From Diplonema papillatum (taxonomy: Eukaryota; Euglenozoa; Diplonemea; Diplonemida; Diplonemidae): 64,000 nt of DNA. The stretch is taken from positions 1 to 64,000 of the forward strand of contig JAPJBO010000849.1 in the NCBI GenBank assembly GCA_030068145.1, written 5' to 3'. Positions 10,001-20,166 of the stretch are shown here, one piece after another (position 1 is the stretch's first letter; every line of letters starts with the position of its first letter). Under the pieces are notes generated by a model. That model was not told where the DNA came from, searched no databases, and was given only the letters and a program-made list of their open reading frames with translations. A program made the translations under genes and the position numbers.

Positions 10001-12809
10001 GTGGATGAGACACATCGCTGGCATCGAAGCGGCGATTCCTCTATCCTACGTCGACGACCTATATGCATTGCTGAAGAGCTGTGCGAGCTTAAAAGAGGCA
10101 GTTCGACGGTCGAGCGAGTTCGCAGGGCTGACGGGAATGCGAGTCTGTGCGCAAAAGAAGTCCTTTTGCTTCACCACAGCACGCGGAGCCTGTGAGCCAG
10201 TGCAATATACAGAGCTCGATGGGGCGTTGCAGCCGTCGGCACCACCGGTGATGCTCGCCAGACGGTTGGAGTTTGACGCATTGGGAGTAATGCTATCCAC
10301 GAGGCCTCTCCCGCCGAGCAAGCAGCTCACCCCCTCGAGCAGGATCGCACAACGGAACGCAGATGCTGAGGCGGTCCTAAGGAGAGCCGCCTCCCTCCCA
10401 CTTCCTGCACAAGCGAGGGACCTGGCGACCAGCATGGCAGCCGGCGCAAAAAGGTACTATGGTGCAGCAGTAACGGCCATAGGGAAGACGGACGCTACGC
10501 GGTTGAGGAGGCTCTTCACCGCAGCAGTATGGACGGGCGGTCCCCGCCGAGCACAGGAAGCCGTGCTACACATCTTGCATCACGGGCACAGGCTGGACCC
10601 CTACGTAGTGCCCCAATACCGAAGGGTCACGACGTGGGCTGAGCAGAGCAAGAAGTGGGAACACGTCCGGAGACTGGCGCGAGTGTCGTGGCAGCGAGAT
10701 GGCGAGCTAGCACAGGTACGAGGGCCGTTTGCGTTTTTCAAGGACGCCTTGGAGGACATAGGTTGGCGGTGGACGGGCCCGACGACAATCGCGTACGAAA
10801 ACGAAGCCGGCGAGACGGTGACCCACGATGCAGCACAAATGGGCAACACGAAGCTTCTTCAGCACGACGTACGACATGCGACGCGCCTCCGGGAGATGAG
10901 GAAGCTGGCAGCAAGGAGACCGGCGGACTTTGACGGAGCGCAGCACGGCATCGACACGTGGGCTACGAGGCACCTGCTGGAAAAGCGGGAAACGCCGCTG
11001 ACCGCTTACCAAGCAGGAATGCTCCGGACGGTCATTGCGGGGGCCACACCGGCCACGGGGCGAACCGGGCTAGAGGTGACATGCAAGTACTGCGGCACGC
11101 AGGAAAGAGAGACTGTCGAACACCTTTTCTGGAGATGCATGGCGTGGACACAAATACGGTCGGAATATGCTGACCTGGAGGACATCCAAAGCAGTTGGCC
11201 GCCGTGTTTACGCCTTTGTGGAGTCGTTCCTCTCTGCCCCCGAGCTCCACTCGAAAATCCGCTACCTGCTGACGAACACCAACGCCTCCGCATTATAGAG
11301 AGACTGCAGACGTTCTTTGTTGCGGTACTGGTAGCCAGACAGGAAACAGACAATATGCTGGACCGAGCCCCGCGACACCACCGAACGTTGGAGTATCCGC
11401 GGGGGTGGGTCCCAACAGCCCCCCGGGTTTTGAGCGTGACGGACGTCCCACACGCCGCAACCACCTCAAAGTGGAAATATGGCCCAGGTCTCTGGACAGC
11501 CTTCACGGGCTGGCTAAAAACACTCAGGTGGGCACCCCCAGGGCAGGAGACTGGAATCAGCTATATGGAGCTAGCTGTAGCCTTCGAGCTGGAAGCGGGG
11601 ATCAAGCTGCCCCCGGTGAAGAATCGGTTCTACGCCCCACCGCCAGAAATTCCAAGAGGGAAGCAAACTGCAGCACGGGACACGCTTCCGGACGAGGAAA
11701 CCGCGGACGAGATTGCAGTATACTTCGATGGCGGAGCGCGCGGGAACGGCACCGTTTTTGCAGTAGCGGGAGCAGGGGCAGTACTGTACCGAAATGGCAG
11801 AAAAGAAGCTGAGATGGTGCTGCCCCTGCCGAACGTGCGGACGAATAACGTAGCGGAATATGAAGGACTTCTGGCGAGCCTGGAACTCCTCCAGCAGGCA
11901 CGAACCGAACAAGGAGCGCGTTGCGTAGTCCGAGGCGACTCGGCCCTCGCGGTGGGCCAGGTGACAGGGCAGACGGGCTGCTCGGAGCAGCTAAGGCCAA
12001 TGCTCACCCGGGCAAAAGCGCTCCTATGTGAGATCCAACGACGGATGCAGGTAGTAGTGCAACATGTTCGGCGGGAGAGCAACAGCGATGCTGACGCGTT
12101 GAGCAACGCGGCGATGGACGTGGTGCAGCGGAACCGCCCACCCCGGCGGGTACAGATGCAGATGCTGCAACAGGTACAGACATCACTTCTGGGAAAGGCA
12201 CTGAGCCTCATAGAGCTGGGGAGCGCCTACACAAAAGTGGCGAAGCAGCCGTGGCACTTTGGGTTCGACGCGCCAACAACGGTCCTAACATCGCTTGGAG
12301 GAACGGTTGTGCGGGGAATATCGTGCAGGGCGAAGATCTCGCAAGCTGCCGAGGATGTCATCCTGAGGATCCGTGAGCACGTGCAGAGCCGCCCTCCCTC
12401 AACGGAGGAGACGCCGCTTTTCCCGCAGTACCTAGCATGGGCCGCGACGTACCAACCAGAGGAGGTGTACCCCATGGGATGGTTGCGAGCATGGGCCGGC
12501 CGGGCGAGACCGCAAAAGCCTGAGGATCCCCGCGGAGAGCGAAAACGAAGGGAGGCACCGCGGAACCCGGTTAGACCGCTAAACGCGGAAGGCCTGCACG
12601 AACGGCCGATAGGGCGAGCAACGAGGAAGACGAGCGAGCGACGCAGCGAACGGAGCCCGCGACCAAAAACCGAACACTGCCAACTCCATGAACAGGAGCA
12701 GCGCCGAGAGAGTCGAAACGAAGCGTCGCGCGGCCTCAGGCACCACCCGGGCTCGCAGGAGACACCGGGCCCCCACCAGCGGCCGGGCGGGGCGTCGGCC
12801 GTAACCTAG
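7041..12809 (+). CDS. LINE ORF2 polyprotein: OTU protease - AP endonuclease - RT - zinc knuckle - RNase H
   Basis: About 1,913 residues numbered from the GTG at 7068. OTU cysteine protease (~50-180): KDGNCQYQAL with Cys69 and Asp66, YGDHYTLQAAAEVL, and YRPEHYDAL with His173. AP-type endonuclease (~220-470): TTNLGSL, IIALQET, VIMGDFN (379-384), GSRIDMCF, PTHCPVF. RT (~750-1080): QRPITITPVLYRIW, LALDFQKCFD (Asp904), GIMQGCPIS, SYVDDLYA (Asp996/997). Zinc knuckle CKYC...EHLFWRC (Cys1339, Cys1342, His1352, Cys1357). RNase H (~1548-1690): VYFDGGARGNG (Asp1554), NNVAEYEGLL (Glu1597), VRGDSALAV (Asp1624), SNSDADAL (Asp1674/1676). A basic Arg-rich tail of ~100 residues follows. The first ATG is residue 304, inside the endonuclease, so ATG initiation cannot give the full protein. 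OTU might cleave a readthrough ORF1-ORF2 precursor or remove host ubiquitin; both are inference. Confidence 0.93.
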   Translation, partial: VAGRPGESSVASNQSASDQRTRATRGAERPTNNSNVRCSWTAEATNNPTPAESGDRLLDKAAAVLGARREVVGKDGNCQYQALIRGGRLNLTAAALRQKVTRQLRTNPPTPFVPETPKSFADYLFEAASDGVYGDHYTLQAAAEVLKASVWVLSTRNLTQLRCEGRAARATRVVVLTYRPEHYDALALPHRVLQKISALEVGTSTISLRQLGAETVAPAPRGGVAGPRGEVVLATTNLGSLNSRCHSVATLPADIIALQETRAGPEVKRTSEFYLGAYGVRCHWGEDVPVVVGASGIGQRVPGGAAVTTKSNMVATVARPSTELERELFRSTRVAHAVVATGNARATIHVISVYAHVGKDSEAVREREKLLAGVFEMAAGLGQVPVVIMGDFNTETRDSPALEAACGSGGWIDSAAVMARAHSQAAPATCWAGEGGSRIDMCFLNRTAAPALVAVVTAKKGQYDIPTHCPVFVTLSLEVFTQSDPTAWIPAPFPRKLPLLSPEKKEAVLEAALRRKEEKTGVTGAYQNATVVAETYLLELHGDPRQPDALRGCKGRTGGFQQKMQQVSARQACSTRGALDWAAKQRDKVIGLLRTTISETRRRLENKSVGGRTFAEQRARDALLRTAGRTQPLGVRLGQISGSQQELEQLMETLIELEGTQRDAINSLKQQRCRAWKERMQNEWNGPGRGEVYRYLAGGRSRPLAMLRRKDGTLTACCTEIDRMLRSDDAWGGIFCKYAGTPEPRWDTFKIHYARFFPARQAMPHGPITTADLKAALAKMKKTSSPGLHGWRVYELQQLPPQVLELMADAMNSVEREGEWPAPLMHAIIHLLPKPESTGDPLSQRPITITPVLYRIWASIRARDALEWMDAIAPSGLHGCRKQHGTDDLVWHLAALIEEAHITKQPLYGLALDFQKCFDSVPAEIAFKLAEELGFHPTVLKTLRAAYANMQRHFRVGNSIGEGFVPTNGIMQGCPISVVLINVLISVWMRHIAGIEAAIPLSYVDDLYALLKSCASLKEAVRRSSEFAGLTGMRVCAQKKSFCFTTARGACEPVQYTELDGALQPSAPPVMLARRLEFDALGVMLSTRPLPPSKQLTPSSRIAQRNADAEAVLRRAASLPLPAQARDLATSMAAGAKRYYGAAVTAIGKTDATRLRRLFTAAVWTGGPRRAQEAVLHILHHGHRLDPYVVPQYRRVTTWAEQSKKWEHVRRLARVSWQRDGELAQVRGPFAFFKDALEDIGWRWTGPTTIAYENEAGETVTHDAAQMGNTKLLQHDVRHATRLREMRKLAARRPADFDGAQHGIDTWATRHLLEKRETPLTAYQAGMLRTVIAGATPATGRTGLEVTCKYCGTQERETVEHLFWRCMAWTQIRSEYADLEDIQSSWPPCLRLCGVVPLCPRAPLENPLPADEHQRLRIIERLQTFFVAVLVARQETDNMLDRAPRHHRTLEYPRGWVPTAPRVLSVTDVPHAATTSKWKYGPGLWTAFTGWLKTLRWAPPGQETGISYMELAVAFELEAGIKLPPVKNRFYAPPPEIPRGKQTAARDTLPDEETADEIAVYFDGGARGNGTVFAVAGAGAVLYRNGRKEAEMVLPLPNVRTNNVAEYEGLLASLELLQQARTEQGARCVVRGDSALAVGQVTGQTGCSEQLRPMLTRAKALLCEIQRRMQVVVQHVRRESNSDADALSNAAMDVVQRNRPPRRVQMQMLQQVQTSLLGKALSLIELGSAYTKVAKQPWHFGFDAPTTVLTSLGGTVVRGISCRAKISQAAEDVILRIREHVQSRPPSTEETPLFPQYLAWAATYQPEEVYPMGWLRAWAGRARPQKPEDPRGERKRREAPRNPVRPLNAEGLHERPIGRATRKTSERRSERSPRPKTEHCQLHEQEQRRESRNEASRGLRHHPGSQETPGPHQRPGGASAVT

Positions 12810-12871
12810 AAGGGTGCCATGCGTGGACACACTCTCGCTAAGGGGGGCGCCACGTTAAAACGAGTCCGCGA

Positions 12872-13035
<164 letters not shown>

Positions 13036-13080
13036 CGACAAAACCCACCTAGTCAACGATTCACCCGTCAATGAGACGGA

Positions 13081-13281
13081 ATGTCAATGCGACCACACGA
13101 TGTACAAAGCATGACGCCCCGCGCTGCTCCACGTGTACGAGAAGGGGAATACCCCCCGGACACCTGCTGTAGTCAGCAACATGCAAATCACGAAGAAGGA
13201 AGCCAATGCCAGTCGAGGTTACAGTTCCGTGTACGTCGCAACCACCACGAGCGGCCGGCTGGTGCATCGGCAGTAACGTAA
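13081..13281 (+). pseudogene. Possible remnant of a related LINE ORF2 3' end
   Basis: A short frame ending in HERPAGASAVT-stop, against HQRPGGASAVT-stop at the end of the intact ORF2 (9 of 11 residues). The DNA around it (GAGCGGCCGGCTGG...GCAGTAACG) also resembles 12778-12808. Similarity fades upstream. It lies just beyond the 3' (CA)n, as a 5'-truncated relative would. The evidence is short, so chance cannot be excluded. Confidence 0.25.
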
Positions 13282-13560
13282 GTGCATTGCGCAACTGGTT
13301 ACCCACTACTGAGATCGCACACACAAACACCCGCGGTGCTCTTTTGCTTACGGACGGAGGACGTGTTTGTGCTGACAAAGTCAGGCGCGAGCTGCGTTTG
13401 GACACTGCGCCTCTAGGTGAAGACATGTCAAAACAGATCAATGTTTGCTGTGAATTTGAACCAGAGTTTCCTCAGAAGGCGCACCTCTCCGTCCGGTCCA
13501 AGGGGTTGACATGCAATGTTAGGGTGAATGAGAGCCATCACCAAAAGCGGCGTTTTTCGT

Positions 13561-13750
13561 ATAAGCACCTGCTTTGTAGGAAATACTTGAAGAGGCTGCC
13601 AGCTGCAAAAGATCAATGGAAGTAAATGTGCTGTAGCCCACACGAAACACAGGTGAATCTGGGTTCAGTGGCGGGCGTCAGCGTTAAACAAAAAAAGACC
13701 CACTTTGTAGTTGCGTTGTTTCTCCTCTAGCCTCCTTCGTAAGCACAAGG
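13561..13750 (+). repeat. Dispersed ~190-bp repeat (AAGCACCTGCTTTG head), copy 1
   Basis: Starts ATAAGCACCTGCTTTGT and passes through GAGGCTGCCAGCTGCAAAA, TGTGCTGTAGCCCACACGAA and GACCCACTTTGTAGTTG to CTCTAGCCTCCTTCG. The same ordered blocks recur at 32612-32745, 44151-44380 and twice in 51030-51435. No coding potential. SINE-like, but no target duplication was found. Confidence 0.75.
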
Positions 13751-14584
13751 ATCCCCAGAGGACGAGTGACAATACTCGAGGGCTGCCAACCCAAGCGTAA
13801 ACGACGAGGGCAAAGTTGCTCGAGGAAACGTCATCATCAGCCGCGGTTCGTGACGGGTTCACATCTCCCCTCCTAACCGCCTTAAACTTGTGTAACGCAC
13901 CATAGATTGATCGCCCGTTGCGTTTTGTTAGAAAAGAATGCCCAAGCACGAAATTGTTAGAGATTTCATTTTCCATTTTGCCCCCTTCCATTTTCTTGTG
14001 TACTAGAACTGAGCGACTCATGCCAGCAATGAGTCAACGTGGCTCGTCGGGAAAATGCCACCCTCTGTGGATACCCCATTCCAGGAGACTTACCTCGATG
14101 CCAGTTGTGTCCCCAAGCAGCTTGCGCCACGTTCCGGATAGCACAGGTTTGAGCATCTATTTGGTATCGGAAGGTAGGTGCGAGATCAGGCAAACCTTGT
14201 GCGCTGGCTTCGTTTAACCGTGAGTCTAATAAACAGGGCCTACCCCTCATGCTCGTTTTTTTCATTCCATCAACCACAGTGGCAGTACTTATCGTCACCG
14301 TTTCGGCCACCGCGACCTTAGCGTGACAACATCCGTTGGCCACCCACCTTTTAAGCCATTGATACTGATAATCCGGTACGTCGTTTACCGTGATGAAGAA
14401 GTGAAAGTGCAAGTCCCAACACCGAAAACACTCTCCCCCCTCGACTGTACAACCGCGGAGCGGACTTCGAAACTAAACATGAAACAAACACGATCTTTCA
14501 GGCACTCCACGCAAAGAACTCACAAGAAGATACACTTCGGTGTTCACTAAGTTCGTAAACACAAACTTCAAAACCTCTGGTTTT

Positions 14585-14619
<35 letters not shown>

Positions 14620-14776
14620 ACAAGTAGAACAACTCAGAAGTAAACTCTCAGAGTTGAAAAAAAAAAAAAGAACTCAAATCTTTTAAAACACACACACACC
14701 ACCACCTCGAAACCAAACAGAAAAAGGGGTTTCTTCGCCGCACTCTCGCGCCAGGGTTTTCTTGACAAAAAGCAGC
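13751..14776. other. Gene-free upstream region of the cyclin gene
   Basis: No convincing coding sequence on either strand. It holds a short (CA)n at 14588-14617, an A run near 14657-14670 and a second small CA run at 14690-14700. A promoter cannot be recognised from sequence. Confidence 0.5.
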
Positions 14777-14807
14777 CCTTTCTTCCTCCTTTTTTTTAAA
14801 AGACACA
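14777..14807 (+). promoter_or_regulatory. Polypyrimidine tract and AG just before the cyclin ATG (candidate splice acceptor)
   Basis: CCCTTTCTTCCTCC followed by a T run (14777-14797), then AAAAG with the AG at 14801-14802, six bases before the start ATG. This layout fits a 3' splice site, possibly for spliced-leader addition, if the host is euglenozoan. There is no independent evidence of trans-splicing in the window. Confidence 0.35.
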
Positions 14808-15317
14808 ATGGCCGAACAGGTGATCGCGAAGGTTCTCACCGCCCTTGCCGAGGAGACTGACGCGGCTATCGCGGAGCAGGAGAGCGCCGTCGAGCCGACG
14901 TTCTACGACGCGCTCGCAGTGCCGCGGATCTCGATCCTCGAACTCCTTCGCCGGTGGATGAAGTTCAGCGGCGCGCCGAACGAGGTGCTTGTGATGGCCG
15001 TGATCCTGATCGACCGTGCTGTCGCGCAGGGCGTTCGCGTGAGGTCCGTGTCGATGCACCGGATCCTCCTCGCCGCCCTCGTGGTCGCCACCAAGAACCA
15101 CGTCGACCGCGTCTTCTGCAACCAGCACTACGCCAAGGTCGGCGGCGTCGACCCCAAGGAGCTCTTCCGCCTGGAGAGCTCGTTCCTCAACGACATCGAG
15201 TGGAACACCTTCATCACCCCCGAAGCCTTCGACGGCGTGTGCAAGGCCTTCAGCCGAAAGATGAAGAAGTCCTCCGTCCGCTCTTCCTCGAAAGTCTCCT
15301 CCACGTCATCCTCGTAA
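14808..15317 (+). CDS. PHO80/CYC2-like cyclin (P/U-type)
   Basis: 169 residues, single uninterrupted frame, TAA stop. The cyclin box fills residues ~30-145 with the family hallmarks: FYDALAVPRISILELLRRW (32-50, the conserved PxISIxxYLxR block), MAVILIDRA (63-71), HRILLAALVVATKNHVDR (84-101) and YAKVGGVDPKELFRLESSFL (108-127). This is the PHO80/plant U-type/kinetoplastid CYC2 group, regulatory partners of cyclin-dependent kinases acting in phosphate signalling or cell-cycle progression. A short acidic N-terminus and a Lys/Ser-rich tail (150-169) lie outside the box and could be phosphorylated. GC-rich, strongly biased codon use contrasts sharply with the homopolymer-rich surroundings, supporting a real gene. 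It is the only host gene recognised in the window, so neighbours give no context. The particular kinase partner cannot be inferred. Confidence 0.93.
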   Translation: MAEQVIAKVLTALAEETDAAIAEQESAVEPTFYDALAVPRISILELLRRWMKFSGAPNEVLVMAVILIDRAVAQGVRVRSVSMHRILLAALVVATKNHVDRVFCNQHYAKVGGVDPKELFRLESSFLNDIEWNTFITPEAFDGVCKAFSRKMKKSSVRSSSKVSSTSSS

Positions 15318-18068
15318 AGCGCGCGCTGCCGATTCGACGAAAAAAAAAAGAACCTTTTTTTTGGAATGTACCAATTATTGATTGATGCAGGAAAAAAAAA
15401 AAAAAAGGTTTTATTTAATAAGTCAAAGCAACGACAACACCGACACGAGCGACGAAGAGGAGAGAGAGGGGGGGGGGGGGGGGCAACAAAGAAGAAAGCT
15501 GACCGATGGTGATGGCCCCGAGCGTGTGCGCCCTCCTTCCCTACACTGCGTTTCGTCTGCGGTGTATTGGACCGGGGGTGCGCCTCTCCGAGCTACAAAA
15601 TCGGTTCATTGTTCTTCTTTCTTCCTTTTTTTTTTCTTTTGGACATTCCCCTGCAATGCCGCGGATCGAAGAAAAGAAAAAAAAGAGAGATAACAAACTA
15701 CCGTGAAAAAAAAAATGTCGAGAAAAGTGACCAGTGAAGCGTCCCTTCACGAAAGAATTGGGTTTCGCCTTTCCACCATCGAATCGATGCATGTTCTCTT
15801 CGGAAGCTGGCGCCCTTTTAGTCGAAGGGGATAAACGCCTGGCGGCTTGTGGAGAACTGCGGGGAAAGGGGGGGGGGGATCGAAACACGGTAAAAACTTT
15901 AACTCTAGAAAAAAGAAGGACCAAACAAGAAATCCACGCATTTTTCCGAAACAGAAGAAGAAAAAGAAAAGACAAAGTAAATAACGAAGGAACAAGAATT
16001 TCGCAGTGTGCCAGCGGGGGTTGGGGTCGGGTGGGGGGTTGGGTAAGAGAAAGTCGTCGTGAAAAGACAGGTACCGCGGGAAAAGTAAAATTGGGAGGGT
16101 AGAAATGGGGGGGACAAAAAATCGAGTAAAAAAAAAAGAGCAACCCTCGCCATCAATGGTGTGAAATACCGGGGAATCGGAGGAGGAAAAAGAAAGAAGG
16201 AGGGGGGGTTGGATTCGGAAAAAAAAGAAAGAAAAGAAAATGCAAGCAAAACAAAAAAAGGGGGGGAAAACAAACGAGGGATGGGGGGGGGGGGGGGGGG
16301 GAGACCAAGGTGGCGACCATGGGTCAACACCAACAAAAAACTTTCAACCTAAAAAAGCAATCAATCGAAAAGCCCCATCACCCGTTTTGGCACCTGCGCA
16401 GCTCGATTTTCCTGATCACCCGTTTACCTTACCACAGCCAGGTTCTGCGGGTTTCGCGCCGAAGGGAAAGGGGAGAAAGGAGTCTTTCTGAGAACCGGCA
16501 AGATCTTTCGCCGTATTTTCCCGGCTCCTCTTTCATCCCCCCTTTCGCTTCAAGGTGGTGCGCGCGAACCCCGTCCGAACCCGACAGATGTGTAGCATTC
16601 ACTGGTCAAAATGAACCGCGTTTCTTTTTTGAAGAACACGCTTTGGTGGAACGAAGACCGAATTAAAGAGTACCGAGCGAGAGAACGTAGTAAAAAAAAG
16701 TAAAAAGAAGTGAAGAGGAGAGCGGTTGCAACGAGGCACAGGGAAGGAAAATCAGGGGAGGCTGGAACGATTCGAACAGGCTGCCCCTTGACACCTGCCT
16801 TTAATAACCTCCGGCGAGTCTGAAAGCACTGCCCGAAAGGCGAACCGAGAGGGAAAGGTACATCGAAAGGGGACCACCCGGCCCGTCTTCTCCCCCTAAC
16901 CTTTCCGCCCTTTGCTGTTTCTCCCGCCTTCCTCCTCCCCGCGTGGCCGCCAGCGGCGCTACCTTTGGCCCCACGCCCGTCAATGCAAAGCGGTAAAATC
17001 AAACAGGGGGGGGGACTGCAGTCGTCAACACGCCTACCCCCCCTCCGTGGTGTCCTGAAGGAGCCGAAAACCTTTTTTTTTTTTGTTTTTTTTTTTTTTG
17101 CCTCCTTCCACGAGGACTCATCCAACAAGCGCTCGGGAGGAAGGGGGATGCGCACGGCCTTTTTCTTCTTTTTCTGTTCTTCTTTTTAGCCTTGGAATCC
17201 AAGGTAGGAGAGGAACGCCATCCATCCCCCTGCACCCCCAGACCCCTCCCCTCCGTGGGGACGCAAAGGAAAGAAGAAAGAAGAAAGAAGAACGTTCGCT
17301 TGATCGCAAGTTCTCAGAGAAACATACAATGAACAACCCCTCAAGTTAAGCCCGCCACTGGCGGTTTCTCAAAAAAAAAAAAAATCAATATTGTTCCCTT
17401 TTTAAAAACTTTCACTCTAAAAAAAAAAAAAAAGAAGAAAGCGCAATAACAGAGAACGAAGGTGTAGTAAGTTTTACGACTGACGGTACGAATAAAGGGA
17501 ACAACGGGCGATACGCCAGAAATTTTGAACGCGTGGTCCTTTTCCAGCCCCCTCTCACCCCCCTTGGCACCAGGATGCATTCTTCTCGGAAGCCAGTCGT
17601 TCATCCCAGTATTGGCGGTCGTCTGGAGGAGAAGTTTGGATACGTTCGACCTTAACAAAAGCCGGGGTTTGCCTTAAAACAGCACCGAAGAAGTGTTGGA
17701 AACCCCCCGCGGTAGGCAGCTCGACGCAGGCCAGAAGGCGGGAGGGGGTGGTGCTGGCACACAGGAAAGCGTTTTCCCAACAACAAAGCCAAAAAAATAA
17801 GAAGAAAAAATAGCAAACGAAAATCGTTGTGGTTTATCGTCAAACCCGTCATCCTACAAATGGGTTCTGGTGCGTGGCTGTAGGGTCCCGTGCGTCTGCG
17901 ATGCATAGGTGGCAGTAGGTGCATTGGGCGGAACGGAGACGCCTCTCTACTCGCCCGTACCCGCTGACTGCAAGCCTTCAGAAGCGCGAATCCCCCTCCC
18001 CTTTTCGTGAAGAAAATCGACCGAGTTCCAGAAACGTCAAGATGTTGTGTGTTTTTTTTTTTTTTTTA
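15318..18068. other. Gene-free region rich in homopolymer runs
   Basis: Contains many A, T and G runs, including poly(G) at ~15470-15483 and ~16286-16301 and paired T runs near 17070-17100. Frames up to ~200 codons on the minus strand (16550-17155) are dominated by Lys, Phe and Pro runs and match no family. A pyrimidine tract, TTTTTAG, a 14-nt palindromic segment and GTAGGAG lie at 17165-17210. No RNA gene recognised. Confidence 0.5.
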
Positions 18069-18300
18069 GTAGTACATCTGTACTGACGGGAACATTTCCG
18101 GAACAACGGTTGCACATGAAAGAGAAAACGAAGCCAACGAAAAAGTGCTAATACAGGAACCCCCCCCAGAGAGGTTTATACCCTGTACACGCGAAGAACA
18201 AGAAACTTTTGCCTTATCATTTTCATCACCTTTGGTCAGTTGATGCTGATCGTCCGTTGCTTCGTTTATCAGTGCAAGCCCCAACTCCGGAAATGTTCTT
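18069..18300. repeat. ~210-bp terminally inverted repeat element, copy 1 (reference copy)
   Basis: Core 18088-18300, opening GGGAACATTTCCGGA and closing TCCGGAAATGTTCTT, which are inverted complements. Further blocks (TTGCAC, AACGAAGC, CAACG) also recur inverted, giving ~45 bp of imperfect terminal symmetry. A small palindrome AGTACATCTGTACT and a long T run precede it. Non-coding; it could be a MITE or, read on the minus strand, an A-tailed SINE. Confidence 0.75.
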
Positions 18301-18436
18301 TTTCAAATTGTGGCTGTTGTTGCTGTTGTTGTTATCGTCTGTTTTCTTCCCTCTCTTTTTTTTTTTTTTTTTTTTTTGGGAGGGAAACAAAAAGGATCCG
18401 ACTCCAAATCTGTAGGTTTAACCTTCCGCTCTTGAG

Positions 18437-18480
18437 AGAATCTCACGCGAGTTTTAGAGTTAAAGTTCGCTTGAGTTTTG
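18437..18480 (-). repeat. Conserved tail core, minus-strand copy
   Basis: Reads TTTTAGAGTTAAAGTTCGCTTGAG, the inverse of the AAGCGAACTTTAACTCTAAAA core found many times on the plus strand, preceded by a long T run (18355-18377). Only the distal part of the core is recognisable. Confidence 0.6.
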
Positions 18481-19514
18481 TGGGAGGCAGCGCTACGGGT
18501 GTAGTGCGGGCGTCCAGCGTCCGCGTGACTTCCTTTCCAAACCTGGCCTGGCAACTCCAATCTCCAAACCCCAAAAACCCGAACGAAAAAGAAAAAAAAC
18601 ACTCGCAAAGGAAGTACGCAGTGCGACTTAAAGCAAAAGAAATAATAAAAAAAAACCAAAAAAGGCGGGCTTCCTTTTTCTTTGCCTTTCTTCGGAAGAA
18701 AAATTCCCCCTGCGCCCATTAACGCGCGGGTAACTTTTGTTCCGAAAAAAATGCGGGGGAAAAAGCAACCTCGTTACAAGATTTCCGCTCCTTTTTTTTC
18801 ACGAGAAGGCGGCGCGACTGAAAACAATAAATGCCTTCTGCAGGCTTTTCGTGCTTGTCAGAAGTGACTCAAAAAATCCCTTTGTTTTTTATCCCTTTCA
18901 GAACGACGCAAAAATAATAATAATGAAAAAACGGAAAGAGATTGACCTCTCTTTTCTTTTTTTTTTTTTAAAGGCAGTCGCGCACGCTTGATTTTTGAAC
19001 CAAAAAGAGAACCACGTCGACGCATCAACGAGGGTACGTTTGACGGTTCTTCTCACGATTCACAAGAGGGCCAGGAGACAGGAAGGAAGGATGCGCGTAC
19101 GCCGGGGCTGCGGTGAGTGATCGACGCAGGTACCGCGGCGTGGCTGGATGTGTCAGCTCACCGGGAACACGCTGAAAGTACCGTCCGGTGCTGGCTGCTA
19201 CCCACATATCCCCCCTCATCCTGACGTTTTTCGTGACAGCTCGCACGGATGCAGAAACAGTGCAAGCTGGATCTTGAGGGCGCGTGCCAGCTGACTACTG
19301 GCAGCAAGGGGAATGCCCTGACACAACACCACGAGCCACGAGGGTTTCAGCAACAATACGGGGGACTCCGATGACGAAGATCACACACACACACACCCAC
19401 ACACCCACACACACACTTGAATTTTTCGAGGCTTTCCGGACAGACTCTCAAGCGAACTTTAGCTCTAGAAAAAAAATAAAAATGCAAAACACTTACCGTT
19501 TCGTTAAAAGTGCA
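18481..19514. other. Gene-free region
   Basis: A/T homopolymers and a short (CA)n with CCC interruptions at 19381-19415. No coding sequence or RNA gene supported. A TTTTAGCTCTAGAAAAA-like fragment near 19460 resembles the conserved tail core. Confidence 0.45.
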
Positions 19515-19618
19515 TAGTCATACCTACTACCCCTCAAACTACCCGCCTCACAGCCTCAATGGTCAACCGGAGACCCTAAAACACCGAACCTCTCATTAAA
19601 CCACAATAAACGCTAAAA
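19515..19618 (+). repeat. SINE-like repeat, subfamily II (GGTCAACCGGAGACC core), copy 1
   Basis: Contains CCGCCTCACAGCCTCAATGG, then the core GGTCAACCGGAGACCCTAAAACACCGAACC...CACAATAAACGCTAAAA split by one small insertion. Near-identical to 19938-20057 and to the element with target duplication at 28144-28244. Confidence 0.75.
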
Positions 19619-19937
19619 ATGTAATACAACTATACAGTTACAAAAAGAGGGGGGACCTCAACAGCCACAATTTATACTCACAACCGCACCGGGGGGGTTC
19701 GAAAGGCGCGCAAGAGGGGCCCGCAGCCAGAAAGTAAAGCATGGGTAAACCCGACGGAGAAAGAGAAGAAAAATATACGGGCTCAGACAAACCAAAAAAA
19801 AAAAAAAAAAAAAGGTAAAAATAAAAATAATGCGGAAAGCGATTGTGCGGATGAGACGGACGAGAACACTGCAGGAGAGGCACGGGAGCTGAGCCACTGC
19901 TCTCCCTTTTTCGGAAGGAAACTAGCTAGTTTTGGAA

Positions 19938-20057
19938 GGCTAGCCGTAGTTAAAGTGTGTAAACATACCTACCCCCATACTACCCGCCTCACAGCCTCAA
20001 TGGTCAACCGGAGACCCTAAAACACCGAACCTCTAAACCACCATAAACGCTAGAAAA
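19938..20057 (+). repeat. SINE-like repeat, subfamily II, copy 2
   Basis: Begins GGCTAGCCGTAGTTAAA, as does the copy at 28144-28244, and ends CATAAACGCTAGAAAA. About 120 bp. It gives the full-length boundary of the family. Confidence 0.78.
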
Positions 20058-20106
20058 CGCCCGAAGCACACCAGTTTTCAATACCTTAAACGACTTTTGC
20101 GACAAC

Positions 20107-20166
20107 GGCGGTCACCCGGAGACTTCAAAACCCCGGATCTTTAAGCGAACTTACACTCTCCAAACA
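20107..20166 (+). repeat. Conserved 54-nt tail core, subfamily I
   Basis: GGTCACCCGGAGACTTCAAAACCCCGGA, then TTTAAGCGAACTTACACTCTCC. It follows the subfamily II copy within 50 bp. The CCGGA/TCCGG-type blocks could form a short stem. Confidence 0.65.
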
